64,000 nt of DNA from an uncultured Parabacteroides sp. (GTDB lineage Bacteria > Bacteroidota > Bacteroidia > Bacteroidales > Tannerellaceae): assembly GCF_947855115.1 (NCBI RefSeq), contig NZ_CANTZW010000001.1, forward strand, positions 248,001 through 312,000, written 5' to 3'. A program made the position numbers and the translations under genes. Of this stretch, positions 43,321-52,831 are shown one piece after another. Numbering within the stretch: position 1 is the stretch's first letter; each line of letters begins with the position of its first letter. Below the pieces are notes generated by a model. It did no database searches and was not told the DNA's origin. It saw only the letters and a list, made by a program, of their open reading frames with translations.

Positions 43321-44865
43321 TTATTGCGGACGGCTATATCCTTGATTCATCAATTTATTTAATAAAGATGATAATTCCCGTACTTTCTCTTTCTCTCTCA
43401 AATAAAGATTATTACTTTCTAATGAGTCTGTACGCATATTATAAAGTTGTCCTACCGGCCCATTTTTTACCGGAGCTACACGGGCAGGAGCCGTAAAACC
43501 CGCAGATCCCAAGCAATCAATATATTTCCAATCGCCTTTCTTGATCGCCAATTCTCCAGAACCTGAATAATACATGATCTGATCACGAGTAGGAGTCTTC
43601 ATATCTCCATCCAAGATACTTTTGAAGCTAAAACTATCCTCGGCCTGTCCTTTTGGTAACGACTGGCCTGTCAGATCAGCCAAGGTAGCTAAGATATCTA
43701 CCAAACCGACTGTCTGATCACACACATTCGGATGTTTGATGTGATTCGGCCACTTTATAATCAAGGGGATATGATGACCTCCATCATAGGCATCACCTTT
43801 CTGGCCACGACGACTATAGTTAGCCTGATGAGCATATTGCTGGATATCCTCTTCTGCCCAAGGAGCCCCATTATCACTGGAAAAGATAACAATGGTGTTA
43901 TCATCCAATCCAAGTTGCTTTAACTTATCGCAGACCTGAGCTACCGCATCATCAATGGTCGCTATGAAATCACCATAAGTACCTAGTTCTGAAGAGCCTT
44001 TATACTTTTCTGTAGGTAACCAAGGGGTATGCGGTCCAGTTAATGGCATATACAACATGAATGGCTTGTCTTTTTTTCCCTCACGTTCGATAAACGACAC
44101 TCCTTCTTTGACAATCGTAGGAAGACACTCCTCAAACTTAAACGATTTCGACATCTCGCCATTACGCCACCAAGTACCGCGTTCCCAATAAATATCATCC
44201 TCTTTGGTATGTTTACGATCCCATGCATATTCAGTGTCTTCCAATTTTCTTGGATACTTATCTGCGGTCAACATTACATCCGGATCAACTACACGGTCAT
44301 TTTTCACGAATGTATAAGGAGGCATATCCAAAGATGCCGGCAAAATGAAAGAATAATTGAACCCTCTTTCTGTCGGACCGTTTTTGACTGGAGCCGAGAA
44401 ATCCGTATTGGTATATCTGTTTGATTTATCCTTTGGTACCAGAGGTTGTTTCTCTTCTTTAAGTTGCCAATCCAATCCCAAATGCCATTTGCCTATGCAT
44501 CCTGTCGTGTATCCCGCATTCTGCATTAAGGAGCCAATAGTCAATCGATCTGGTTCGATGTAAGGAGCTAAATACCCCCAATATTCTTTTCTCTTTTCAA
44601 CCCGGGAAAAGTAACGTCCTGTCACCAAACCATAACGTGAAGGACCACTCAGAGCTCCAGCAGAATGTGCATCTGTAAAGCGGATACCGCTTTGGGCTAA
44701 TCGGTCAATAGCAGGAGTATTAACCCGAGCATAAGGATTATTGCAACCAACATCCCCATATCCCATATCATCAGCGAGGATAATAACCACATTTGGTTTC
44801 TTTTGGGCAAAAGCCGCCGCCCCGGACAGTAGTCCGATGGCTAAAACTGTTAATTCAAGTCTCAT
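43321..44865 (-). CDS. Exported arylsulfatase-type sulfatase (S1 family)
   Basis: The 514-residue protein has a signal peptide (LTVLAIGLLSGAAAFA) and no lipobox, so it is probably periplasmic. N-terminal metal site ADDMGYGDVGC, maturation motif GALSGPSRYGLVTGRY with Ser73 (SxPxR), CIGKWHLGLDW, YMPLTGPHTPWLPT and SSDNGAPWAEEDI are those of arylsulfatases. It differs clearly from the two tandem sulfatases, so it should act on another sulfate position. It is 11 bases from the GH92 gene and belongs to the PUL. The frame is complete. Confidence 0.93.
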   Translation of the reverse strand: MRLELTVLAIGLLSGAAAFAQKKPNVVIILADDMGYGDVGCNNPYARVNTPAIDRLAQSGIRFTDAHSAGALSGPSRYGLVTGRYFSRVEKRKEYWGYLAPYIEPDRLTIGSLMQNAGYTTGCIGKWHLGLDWQLKEEKQPLVPKDKSNRYTNTDFSAPVKNGPTERGFNYSFILPASLDMPPYTFVKNDRVVDPDVMLTADKYPRKLEDTEYAWDRKHTKEDDIYWERGTWWRNGEMSKSFKFEECLPTIVKEGVSFIEREGKKDKPFMLYMPLTGPHTPWLPTEKYKGSSELGTYGDFIATIDDAVAQVCDKLKQLGLDDNTIVIFSSDNGAPWAEEDIQQYAHQANYSRRGQKGDAYDGGHHIPLIIKWPNHIKHPNVCDQTVGLVDILATLADLTGQSLPKGQAEDSFSFKSILDGDMKTPTRDQIMYYSGSGELAIKKGDWKYIDCLGSAGFTAPARVAPVKNGPVGQLYNMRTDSLESNNLYLREKEKVRELSSLLNKLMNQGYSRPQ

Positions 44866-44932
44866 ATTATAACTAAATTATTATTTACCAATAAAACTTT
44901 TGAGAGATTTCTTACATAACCGGAGATTTTCA

Positions 44933-45184
44933 TTACTTTTTATATCTTTTGGTTACTTTCTGTTTGATCTTCTGTTGTTCTTTTTTCATGAAGGTTTTAC
45001 GAATTTCCTCATTATCACGATGTTTGAACATCTCTAACGCTGGCGAACCAGTGCCATACATCCACTCCTGCAAATAATTGCGATAATGGTCTATGATTTT
45101 CAGTAAGAGGGTCATGAGAGTTGAACATGCAATAGAATGACTTATTTTTGCTTGGTTTCTTTCACAAATACCTTCCAAGGACAA
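44933..45184 (-). pseudogene. Gene remnant, possibly the end of a sulfatase
   Basis: An 83-codon frame begins with TTG and has no good start. Its later part (IIDHYRNYLQEWMYGTGSPA, then EMFKHRDNEEIRKTF and a lysine-rich end) looks like the C-terminal tail found on some S1 sulfatases, but I could not confirm this. Just upstream in another frame, LVYNKEIGCPWKVFVKETKQ ends in a stop near 45155, like the end of a different protein. So 44933-45280 probably holds pieces of one or two lost genes between SusD and the sulfatase. A small real gene remains possible. Confidence 0.4.
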
Positions 45185-45286
45185 CCAATCTCTTTGTTAT
45201 ACACCAGAGTATATCACAAAGTGGCAGTAAATCAAATAATAAATCATTTACAACATTTGATCTCATGACCGTCTTTACTTACCCTA

Positions 45287-46783
45287 TTAATAACCCGGAT
45301 TCTGTGTTAATTCCGGATTCAAATCCAATTCTCTTTGAGGAATAGGCATCAAGACCATATAATCTTTGATATTTGCTGCTATATCTGTTTTATTAGCCTC
45401 TGCGACCTTGGCTTCATAAACGCTATGTTCCTTCATTCGTTGTACAAACTTACCTGTACGCACCAAATCAAACCAACGATGACCTTCCAATGGGAATTCT
45501 AAAAATCTCTCCTTTAAAATCGCATCACGGAAAGCATCTTGTGACAGACCTGAATAATTACCCGAAGTATTTCCATAAGCTCGTTCTCGTATCCTGTTAA
45601 GATTTTGAAGTGCCTTAGTAGACTCTCCTACCTCATTCAAGGCTTCCGCATACATTAATATTGCATCCGCATAGCGAATAATGTGCATATTGATATCACA
45701 CTTATTACAATGAGATATTCCATCAATCCAATATTTACCAAACAAAGGAATACTGGTCTTGATCATTTCCCCCTTTGAGTTCATAAAATCATACTTGCAG
45801 TTCAAATCCTTTCTTTTATCACCCTCTCCATAAGAATCATGCAACTCCATCGTAGGTATATCGGCCTCATTAGAACCACCAATACCTATACTGCCACCAG
45901 GTGCGGAATATTTAGGCCCGGCTAATCCCATCTCACCATTATTTGGTAACGGGCTCTCCTTAAATTCAATATAAAACACAGCCTCGATACCAGCTTCCGT
46001 TTCCGTATCCCAGTTAGCCTTATATTCAGAATGCAAACCATAACCAAACTCTTTCTCATGCTCCACCACTTCAGCCAATTTGTCTTTCGCCTTGTTGAAT
46101 TCCCCTTGAGTCAGATAAACCTTCCCCAAGAGGATTTTGGCAGCCCCTTTCGTGGCACGGGCTTCATCGGTCGCACCATATTCGGAACGTAAGGGTAATA
46201 CATTTTCTGCCTCCGTCAGATCTGATAATATCAAGTCGTAAATCTGTTCTTTCGCAACACGCGGTCCCACCGCATCATTGATATCATCCAGCTTTGTAAT
46301 TAGGGGAACATCTCCAAAAAAGCGAACCAAATTGAAATAATAAAGCGCACGAAGGAATTTTGCCTCAGCAATCAAACGAGCCTGAACAGAAGAAGACATA
46401 GTAGTAACTCTTGGAATATTATTGATCGCAGCATTGGCTTTCATGATCCCGGCATAATTATCACCCCACATATCTGCTATAAAAGTATTCTCCGGAGAAT
46501 GGCGAAGGAACTCCAAATCTTGTAAGACAGCGTTGGGCATGCCCAAACCATTTTTATGAATATCTGTTGGCAAATCACAAACCAAATACATATTCCGATT
46601 ATAAATAGGTATCAATTGCTGATAAGTAGCGTCCACAGCAGCTTGCGCATCCTTATCACTCGCATAGAAGTTATCCATAACCAAACGATCCACTGGAGAT
46701 TCATCTAAAAATGTACAACTGCTCATAGAGAGAAATCCCCCTAAAAAACAAATATATATGATTTTCTTCATAATGAATTTCAA
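45287..46783 (-). CDS. SusD/RagB-family surface glycan-binding lipoprotein
   Basis: The 498-residue lipoprotein (lipobox FLSMSSC) is a canonical SusD: FLDESPVDRLVMDNFYASDK, DAQAAVDATYQQLIPIYN, FLRALYYFNLVRFFGDVPLI, and the C-terminal FPLEGHRWFDLVRTGKF with PIPQRELDLNPELTQNPGY. It would bind the glycan on the cell surface together with the SusC channel 19 bases upstream. An alternative start 4 codons downstream (MKKIIYICFL) would give the same mature protein. Pairing with an ECF/FecR system and sulfatases suggests a sulfated host-type ligand. Confidence 0.93.
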   Translation of the reverse strand: MKFIMKKIIYICFLGGFLSMSSCTFLDESPVDRLVMDNFYASDKDAQAAVDATYQQLIPIYNRNMYLVCDLPTDIHKNGLGMPNAVLQDLEFLRHSPENTFIADMWGDNYAGIMKANAAINNIPRVTTMSSSVQARLIAEAKFLRALYYFNLVRFFGDVPLITKLDDINDAVGPRVAKEQIYDLILSDLTEAENVLPLRSEYGATDEARATKGAAKILLGKVYLTQGEFNKAKDKLAEVVEHEKEFGYGLHSEYKANWDTETEAGIEAVFYIEFKESPLPNNGEMGLAGPKYSAPGGSIGIGGSNEADIPTMELHDSYGEGDKRKDLNCKYDFMNSKGEMIKTSIPLFGKYWIDGISHCNKCDINMHIIRYADAILMYAEALNEVGESTKALQNLNRIRERAYGNTSGNYSGLSQDAFRDAILKERFLEFPLEGHRWFDLVRTGKFVQRMKEHSVYEAKVAEANKTDIAANIKDYMVLMPIPQRELDLNPELTQNPGY

Positions 46784-46802
46784 ATTAAAAGTTTCCTAAA
46801 TA

Positions 46803-49800
46803 TTATTTAATATCCAACTTGATACCAAACAAGAAAGAGCGAGATTGTGGATAACCGCCAAAGTCCTCTCCTGCTTGAAGCGTAGAAGCACCGCGAAAAC
46901 TAACCTCCGGATCATATCCACGATATTTCGTCCATGTCAACAGGTTCTGCCCAGTCACGTAGAGTCGTATTCCTTGAATATGCTTAATGCTCACTGTAGG
47001 AAAACCATAAGATAGAGAAACCGTCTTTAATTTCAAGTATGAACCATCCTCTACAAAACGGTCACTAACCAAAGCTGTTCTATTAGTCGTGGCTTTTTGG
47101 TAAACATTGCTTGGATTCTCTGGAGTCCAACGATTCACTAAGTCCGCATAAACATTATTTCCACCAGTTGGAGTTTCCATCTCGATCGCATTGTAATTGA
47201 ATATTTTATTTCCGTAAGAATATTGCAAAAAGACATTTAATTCAAATCCTTTATAGCCAAAAGTATTCGTCAAACCACCAAAGAACTTCGGATTGGAATC
47301 CCCCAATATTTCACGGTCATTGTTTGCGTCAACCTTCCCATCGCCATTCAAGTCCTTATATCTACGCAAACCAACACCAATAGGTGGAGGAGATGCTGTT
47401 TGCTTGCTACATTCCTCCTCATTTTGGAAAATACCGTCAAAACGATAACCATAGAAAACACCAATAGGCTCACCTACGATCAAACGGCGGAATGCCCCTG
47501 TCTTCAAACTTCCATCCCCCGGATCCAAATCCTTATAGTTCTCACCACCTAATTCCAAGACCTTATTACGGTTAAATGCAATATTAAATGCAGTTGTCCA
47601 AGTGAACGGACCAGTCAAGTTATCACTTTCAATGGACAATTCATATCCATAGTTACGGACACTTCCGATATTCTTCAACATAGTACTATAACCGGAAGTC
47701 TCTGGGATAGCGACATCATACAGCAAATCTGTTGTTTTCTTGTTATAATAATCAGCGGTTATACGTAAACGATTATTAAACAATCCTAAATCCACTCCTA
47801 CATCAAACTGTCCGGTACGTTCCCATTTTAGATCAGGATTAGGAATTCTATTAGGGAAGAATCCGGTTACCAACCCATTACCTATCACATAGTTTGAAGA
47901 CCCTAACGTAGCTAAAGACTCATACAGGCCAATTTCTGTATTACCGGTAAAACCATAACTAGTTCTCAATTTCAGATTAGAGATAATTTCTCTGGTTGGT
48001 TCCATAAAACTCTCCTCGGAAATACGCCACCCCGCTGAAGCAGAAGGAAAAAATCCATATTTATGGTTAGCACCAAAACGAGAAGAACCATCCACACGAG
48101 CATTCACAGAAAATAAATATCGACTTTTAAACGAATAGTTAACACGCGCCAAATAAGACATCATCGTCCATTGTGTAGCGCTGGATTCCGGGGCATTATA
48201 AACCGCACCCGCACCCAAATTGTTATATAACATAGTATCGTTCACAAATTGAGCTGAGGATGCAGAAACAGATTCATAATTATTTTTTTGTATAGTAAAA
48301 CCACCCAAAACACTCAATGAGTGAATATCATTGAACATTTTATTCCAACTCAAGGTATTCTCATTCAACCAATTTATAGTTTTATTGACAGAGATTGAAG
48401 CCGAGTTTTGTCCTTGTCCTTGATAAATATTAGAGGGGGTATATTCGTCAGCTTTACGATATGAAATATCTGTTCCCAAAGAGACCTTTAATTTCAAATC
48501 AGGGATAATCTCCCACTGAGCAAAAATATCACCCAAAAAATGAGTAGAGGTATTATGAAATTTCTGCTCCTTCGCAGTAGCTACCGGATTCCTTGCCAAC
48601 ATACCCGGAATATTCGATAACGTATAAGTTCCCAACTCCTCATCCTCATAAACAGGTAGGATAGGATTCATCTTCAAGGCTCCAGTAATTACACCATCCT
48701 CACCTCCAGAATCAGTGGGTACTACATTTGCAATGATATGGCTTCCGTTTAAATGTGTACCGATCGTAAAATTTTTAAATAATTCTCTATCTAAGTTCAC
48801 ACGTGCCGAATAACGCTTGAAATCGGAACCAAGAATAATACCTTTTTGATTCAAATAGTTTCCAGATATTGAATACCGGGTTTTCTCATCACCTCCAGAA
48901 AAATTAATTTGATAGTTCTGTGTACTACCGCTACGGAAAGTTTCATCTTGCCAATCCGTACCATCACCGATTTTTGCGATCTCTGCCAATTGTTCTTTGT
49001 CATAGAAAGGCTCCAAACCATCATTGACATAAGCTTCATTCACTAATTTGGCATAATCTTGTGCCTTCATCAAGTCGATTTTTTTAGCCACATTCGCAAT
49101 TCCAAAACTGGCCTCAAATGTAATTTGATCATGACCTTTCTTTCCTGTCTTAGTCGTGATCAATACCACACCGTTTGCTGCACGGGCACCATAGATAGCA
49201 GTTGCAGCCGCATCCTTTAAAATCTCAATAGATTCAATATCAGCAGGATTTACCATCGCCAATCCACTCATAGAGACATTACCTCCTGTATTTCCAAATC
49301 CACTTCCACTATAAACAGGAAAACCATCAATCACATACAACGGCTCATTACCTCCCTGCAAAGAACTACTACCACGGACACGAATGGAAGCGGTAGCACC
49401 CGGCATACCGGAAGTCTGTGTGACTAATACTCCAGAAGCACGTCCTACCAGACCTTGATCTATTGAAGTCATCGGGGTTTGCTGCAACTCTGTTGTTTTT
49501 ACAGATGTAACGGCACCAGTCAAATCACTCTTCTTTTGTGTACCATATCCCACTACTACAACTTCATCAATAGCTTGCGCATCCTCTTTCAATCGAATTT
49601 GTAAAGTTGAATTCTGCCCGACCTTAATCTCTTGTGTATTATATCCGATATAAGAAATTTCCAATACCATCCCCGGTTCTACCTCCAACACAAAATGACC
49701 ATCCATGTCTGAGATAGTGCCAATTGTAGTCCCTTTTACTTTAATATTGGCACCTATCACTGGTATTCCAGTTGCATCCACAACGGTTCCTGTTATCGTT

Positions 49801-50210
49801 TTTCCCTTATTATCCTGCTGTTTCGAATCTCGATTCATCAACAAGATATTATTACCCTCCATCGCATAAACGATACTAGTCCCCGAAAACAATTGATTTA
49901 ATACTTCCGCAACCGTGACATCCTCTGCCGTTATGGAAACAGTGTTATCTAGATTTACCTTTTTATTGTTATAAACAAAGAGATAGTCTGTCTGCGCTTC
50001 AATTTGCTTCAGGACTGTTTCTATCTGTTCCTGATTCGCTTCAATACGTACTCTCATTGTTTGGGAGTTCACATTGGTGGCAAAAGCTGATGACACACAC
50101 ACTACCCCGAAAAGAGTAGTTAGTTTCATAATCCTATAAATGTGTTTAAATTTGGTTAACATCAAGGCATTTGATACCCTGATAGACTTCTTTTTCATAA
50201 CTTCGTCCAT
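46803..50210 (-). CDS. SusC/RagA-family transporter with STN signalling domain
   Basis: The 1135-residue TonB-dependent transporter has, after a signal segment (KLTTLFGVVCVSSAFA), an STN/secretin-like domain (IETVLKQIEAQTDYLFVYNN to about residue 105). A CarboxypepD-like domain (GTVVDATGIPVIGANIKVKG), a TonB-box region (IDEVVVVGYGTQKKSDLTGA), the plug (DGFPVYSGSGFGNTGGN) and the barrel follow. STN-bearing SusCs contact a FecR anti-sigma factor, and one lies just upstream, so ligand binding should activate this operon. ATG 50198 (MKKKSIRVS) is an alternative start. The gene heads the PUL structural genes. Confidence 0.94.
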   Translation of the reverse strand: MDEVMKKKSIRVSNALMLTKFKHIYRIMKLTTLFGVVCVSSAFATNVNSQTMRVRIEANQEQIETVLKQIEAQTDYLFVYNNKKVNLDNTVSITAEDVTVAEVLNQLFSGTSIVYAMEGNNILLMNRDSKQQDNKGKTITGTVVDATGIPVIGANIKVKGTTIGTISDMDGHFVLEVEPGMVLEISYIGYNTQEIKVGQNSTLQIRLKEDAQAIDEVVVVGYGTQKKSDLTGAVTSVKTTELQQTPMTSIDQGLVGRASGVLVTQTSGMPGATASIRVRGSSSLQGGNEPLYVIDGFPVYSGSGFGNTGGNVSMSGLAMVNPADIESIEILKDAAATAIYGARAANGVVLITTKTGKKGHDQITFEASFGIANVAKKIDLMKAQDYAKLVNEAYVNDGLEPFYDKEQLAEIAKIGDGTDWQDETFRSGSTQNYQINFSGGDEKTRYSISGNYLNQKGIILGSDFKRYSARVNLDRELFKNFTIGTHLNGSHIIANVVPTDSGGEDGVITGALKMNPILPVYEDEELGTYTLSNIPGMLARNPVATAKEQKFHNTSTHFLGDIFAQWEIIPDLKLKVSLGTDISYRKADEYTPSNIYQGQGQNSASISVNKTINWLNENTLSWNKMFNDIHSLSVLGGFTIQKNNYESVSASSAQFVNDTMLYNNLGAGAVYNAPESSATQWTMMSYLARVNYSFKSRYLFSVNARVDGSSRFGANHKYGFFPSASAGWRISEESFMEPTREIISNLKLRTSYGFTGNTEIGLYESLATLGSSNYVIGNGLVTGFFPNRIPNPDLKWERTGQFDVGVDLGLFNNRLRITADYYNKKTTDLLYDVAIPETSGYSTMLKNIGSVRNYGYELSIESDNLTGPFTWTTAFNIAFNRNKVLELGGENYKDLDPGDGSLKTGAFRRLIVGEPIGVFYGYRFDGIFQNEEECSKQTASPPPIGVGLRRYKDLNGDGKVDANNDREILGDSNPKFFGGLTNTFGYKGFELNVFLQYSYGNKIFNYNAIEMETPTGGNNVYADLVNRWTPENPSNVYQKATTNRTALVSDRFVEDGSYLKLKTVSLSYGFPTVSIKHIQGIRLYVTGQNLLTWTKYRGYDPEVSFRGASTLQAGEDFGGYPQSRSFLFGIKLDIK

Positions 50211-50246
50211 TCTTAAATGTTAGTATTCGATTTAAAATTCTCAATT

Positions 50247-50299
50247 GTCAGAATACTGACTGATCTCACAACCGGATCATGTGGCAGCATGATCCGGTT
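50247..50299 (-). other. Two stem-loops in the fecR-susC gap
   Basis: A 12-bp perfect stem with a 6-base loop (50270-50281 with 50288-50299, AACCGGATCATG and complement) is followed towards susC by a smaller GTCAG-AATA-CTGAC palindrome (50247-50260). No T-tract follows on the minus strand, so they are not typical terminators. They may separate or stabilise the susC mRNA from the regulatory genes, or be a leader structure. Confidence 0.65.
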
Positions 50300-50338
50300 T
50301 TATCATTTTCTATATTTTCATATCACTTCATAGGCTAT

Positions 50339-51277
50339 CTATTTTATAGTTATCTCATTCAAATCATTATCTTTCACATAAACAAACCGATGCTCTAATT
50401 GCAATACCTTCAACACCTGTTCAATACCATCGCTTACTCGAAACTTTCCAGTATAGTATTCATTTTTCAAAGTTGGTTTATTCATATTTATCTTTACTCC
50501 AAAATAAAGAGAGAGTTTATCTATTATTTTAGGGATTGGTTGGTTATAAAAACAAAGTAGCCCCTCCTTCCATTTGAAATAGTCCTCATCTGTTATCTCT
50601 GACGATGTATATTTTCCATCCTTAAATACTATTTGTTCCCCTGCTTTCATTCGATAAGCCTTCGAAAACTGGGGAGTCCACAGTTCAACACTACCTTTTA
50701 ATAACGCAACATTAAAATCTATATCATTTGGATAATCTGAAACATTAAATTCCGTACCTAGAACTTTCACACTAGCTGTTGGAGTTTTCACTATGAAAGG
50801 AACAGCCTCATTTCTTTTCACCTCAAAGTACCCTTCTCCTTCCAACTCAACCGAACGGTTTTCTTTCAAAAAAGTAACAGGATAAACTAAACGAGACTGA
50901 GCATTTAACCACACCTTTGTACTATCAGGGAGTATTAACTCAGCACGTTGTCCAGCCGGAACATATAAAGTTTGATACAAAGGTATTTCTACTTCGCCGC
51001 TTCGATTTTCCAAAATTGATTTGCCACCTAAAACCAATAATATAACCGCCGCAATCTTTATTACCTCTTTAATTATACGGCGAAGAGAAATATTTTTTGG
51101 AAACTTTTCCTTCTTTTGTATGGGAACTTGGTTCAACACAGATATATTAAATACTTTATGTAAAGCCATAAATTCATTAATATGCTCTTCATCCGCATCC
51201 AACCAGTCTACAACTTGTCCAGCTTCCTCATCGGTCACATTTCCTTCTATATATTTTCGTAATAAATCCAAATTCAT
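50339..51277 (-). CDS. FecR-family anti-sigma factor
   Basis: The 312-residue inner-membrane protein has a cytosolic N-terminus (LRKYIEGNVTDEEAGQVVDW) that binds sigma, one membrane span (EVIKIAAVILLVLGG, about residue 75-90), a periplasmic FecR domain (LYVPAGQRAELILPDSTKVW, VKVLGTEFNVSDYPNDID), and a C-terminal DUF4974 domain (FYNQPIPKIIDKLSLYFGVK). It should hold the ECF sigma until the STN domain of SusC signals. It is 107 bases downstream of the sigma gene. Confidence 0.94.
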   Translation of the reverse strand: MNLDLLRKYIEGNVTDEEAGQVVDWLDADEEHINEFMALHKVFNISVLNQVPIQKKEKFPKNISLRRIIKEVIKIAAVILLVLGGKSILENRSGEVEIPLYQTLYVPAGQRAELILPDSTKVWLNAQSRLVYPVTFLKENRSVELEGEGYFEVKRNEAVPFIVKTPTASVKVLGTEFNVSDYPNDIDFNVALLKGSVELWTPQFSKAYRMKAGEQIVFKDGKYTSSEITDEDYFKWKEGLLCFYNQPIPKIIDKLSLYFGVKINMNKPTLKNEYYTGKFRVSDGIEQVLKVLQLEHRFVYVKDNDLNEITIK

Positions 51278-51384
51278 TGTCTATCTAATTTGTCTTTTCA
51301 CTATATAGACAATCCATCTACGAAAACCCCTAGAACAAAAACACGATTATTTTATAAAATACTTTTTGAATATCTTTCTGTAGT

Positions 51385-51933
51385 CTAATTAAGAAACAAT
51401 AATTGGAAGATAGGTAAATAATCTTTTAATGCATAGCGTAATACTCTCAAGGATTTGGTTATATGGTACTCTACACCTTTCGTACTAATATTCATACTTT
51501 CTGCGATTTCCTTGACCGACATTTGATCATAGCGGCTCATCTCAAAAATCTGACGTGTCTGCTCCGGCAAAGAGTTTAATGTTCTTTGTATAATGTTGAC
51601 AATCTCCGAGGAAAATAGTTCTTCCGGATCGCACGCTCGCAAACTAGCAATCCGATAATCCATATCCCGTGATTGTCTTGAAGAAATAGATTCTATCGAC
51701 TCCAATTTAATCCGCTCACGAGTCAAATAATTTAATGACTTATTTCTCAATATAGCAGTTAACAGGGCCAATGGATGTTCTATATCCTCATTCTTCGAAG
51801 TTTCCCATAGATGAATTAGTGCCTCAGACGTTATATCCTCAGCGATCATATCATCACGCACATATGATTTTACAAACAAAAACGCTCGTTTATAATATAA
51901 TGTATATGTCTTTGCAAAACTTAGATTCTCCAT
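51385..51933 (-). CDS. ECF RNA polymerase sigma factor (Bacteroides expansion type)
   Basis: The 182-residue sigma-70-like factor has region 2 (YYKRAFLFVKSYVRDDMIAE, DITSEALIHLWE) and region 4 (LNSLPEQTRQIFEMSRYDQM, VKEIAESMNISTKGVEYHIT). Its size and partner FecR place it in the expanded Bacteroidota ECF group that drives PULs. It probably controls the SusC operon and perhaps its own promoter. A 7-of-8 -7 box lies upstream. Confidence 0.94.
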   Translation of the reverse strand: MENLSFAKTYTLYYKRAFLFVKSYVRDDMIAEDITSEALIHLWETSKNEDIEHPLALLTAILRNKSLNYLTRERIKLESIESISSRQSRDMDYRIASLRACDPEELFSSEIVNIIQRTLNSLPEQTRQIFEMSRYDQMSVKEIAESMNISTKGVEYHITKSLRVLRYALKDYLPIFQLLFLN

Positions 51934-51992
51934 CTCCTTTCACTTCTACAGCCGCCTATTCGCTACTCTTTCAATATCCAATTACTATCATG

Positions 51993-52000
51993 TAAATATA
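51993..52000 (-). promoter_or_regulatory. Possible -7 box of the sigma gene
   Basis: TATATTTA on the minus strand is 7 of 8 to TAnnTTTG, about 60 bases before the sigma ATG. Confidence 0.4.
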
Positions 52001-52075
52001 CTAATATGACTGATTTTTCTTACAAACATACATAAAAAACATAAGATTTCACATTATCCTAATAAAAATCACAAT

Positions 52076-52083
52076 TATATTTG
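52076..52083 (+). promoter_or_regulatory. -7 promoter box of the metallo-beta-lactamase-fold gene
   Basis: TATATTTG matches TAnnTTTG exactly and leaves a leader of about 16 bases to the ATG at 52106. Confidence 0.65.
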
Positions 52084-52105
52084 TAAAACATAAAAATACA
52101 AGATT

Positions 52106-52831
52106 ATGAGACTAAAATCATTTATGCTTATGTGTAGTTTATTTATGGCGAGCTTAGTTTCCGCTAGTGATTTCGCCTCGGATTCTTTTAAGACCAAGAG
52201 TGGAAAAGAACTGACCATCACGTTCATTAAGCATGGTAGCTTGATGCTTACGTATGATAATCACTCGATACAGGTAGATCCTGTCTCCGAATATGCCGAC
52301 TATACGACTTTCCCGAAAGCCGATATCATCTTGATCACGCACGAGCATGGAGATCATCTGGATCCGAAAGCGATACAGGCTGTCGAGAAAAACGGTACGG
52401 ATATCATCGCCAACGAGAATAGCCAAAAGAAACTGGAAAAAGGAAAGGTCATGAAAAACGGTGATACGGATACCTCCATCAGCTATATGAAGATAGAAGC
52501 CGTTCCCGCCTATAACACCACACCCGGGCGGGATAAGTATCATCCCCGGCATCGGGATAACGGTTATATCCTCACATTCGACGGATTAAGGGTTTATATA
52601 GCAGGTGATACGGAAGATATTCCGGAGATGAAAAACCTAAAAGACATCGACATCGCTTTCCTTCCCGTCAACCAGCCTTATACCATGACCGTCCCGCAAG
52701 CGGCAAAAGCGGCCAAGATGTTCTCGCCCAAAATCCTATACCCTTACCATTACGGGGACACGAAGATCGGCGAATTGAAAGACGCCTTGAAAGGTAGCGG
52801 CATCGATGTCAGGATACGGGAGTTACAATAA
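52106..52831 (+). CDS. Exported metallo-beta-lactamase-fold hydrolase (UlaG-like)
   Basis: The 241-residue protein has a signal peptide (FMLMCSLFMASLVSA). The metal motifs are ITHEHGDHLD (His79, His81, Asp83, His84), a later His in the RHRDNGYIL segment, AGDTED, and a C-terminal YPYHYG. The arrangement resembles UlaG/ComA-type lactonases and nucleases. With no partner genes, the substrate is unknown; the location is probably periplasmic. Its end overlaps the convergent ABC permease gene by 9 bases. Confidence 0.9.
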   Translation: MRLKSFMLMCSLFMASLVSASDFASDSFKTKSGKELTITFIKHGSLMLTYDNHSIQVDPVSEYADYTTFPKADIILITHEHGDHLDPKAIQAVEKNGTDIIANENSQKKLEKGKVMKNGDTDTSISYMKIEAVPAYNTTPGRDKYHPRHRDNGYILTFDGLRVYIAGDTEDIPEMKNLKDIDIAFLPVNQPYTMTVPQAAKAAKMFSPKILYPYHYGDTKIGELKDALKGSGIDVRIRELQ

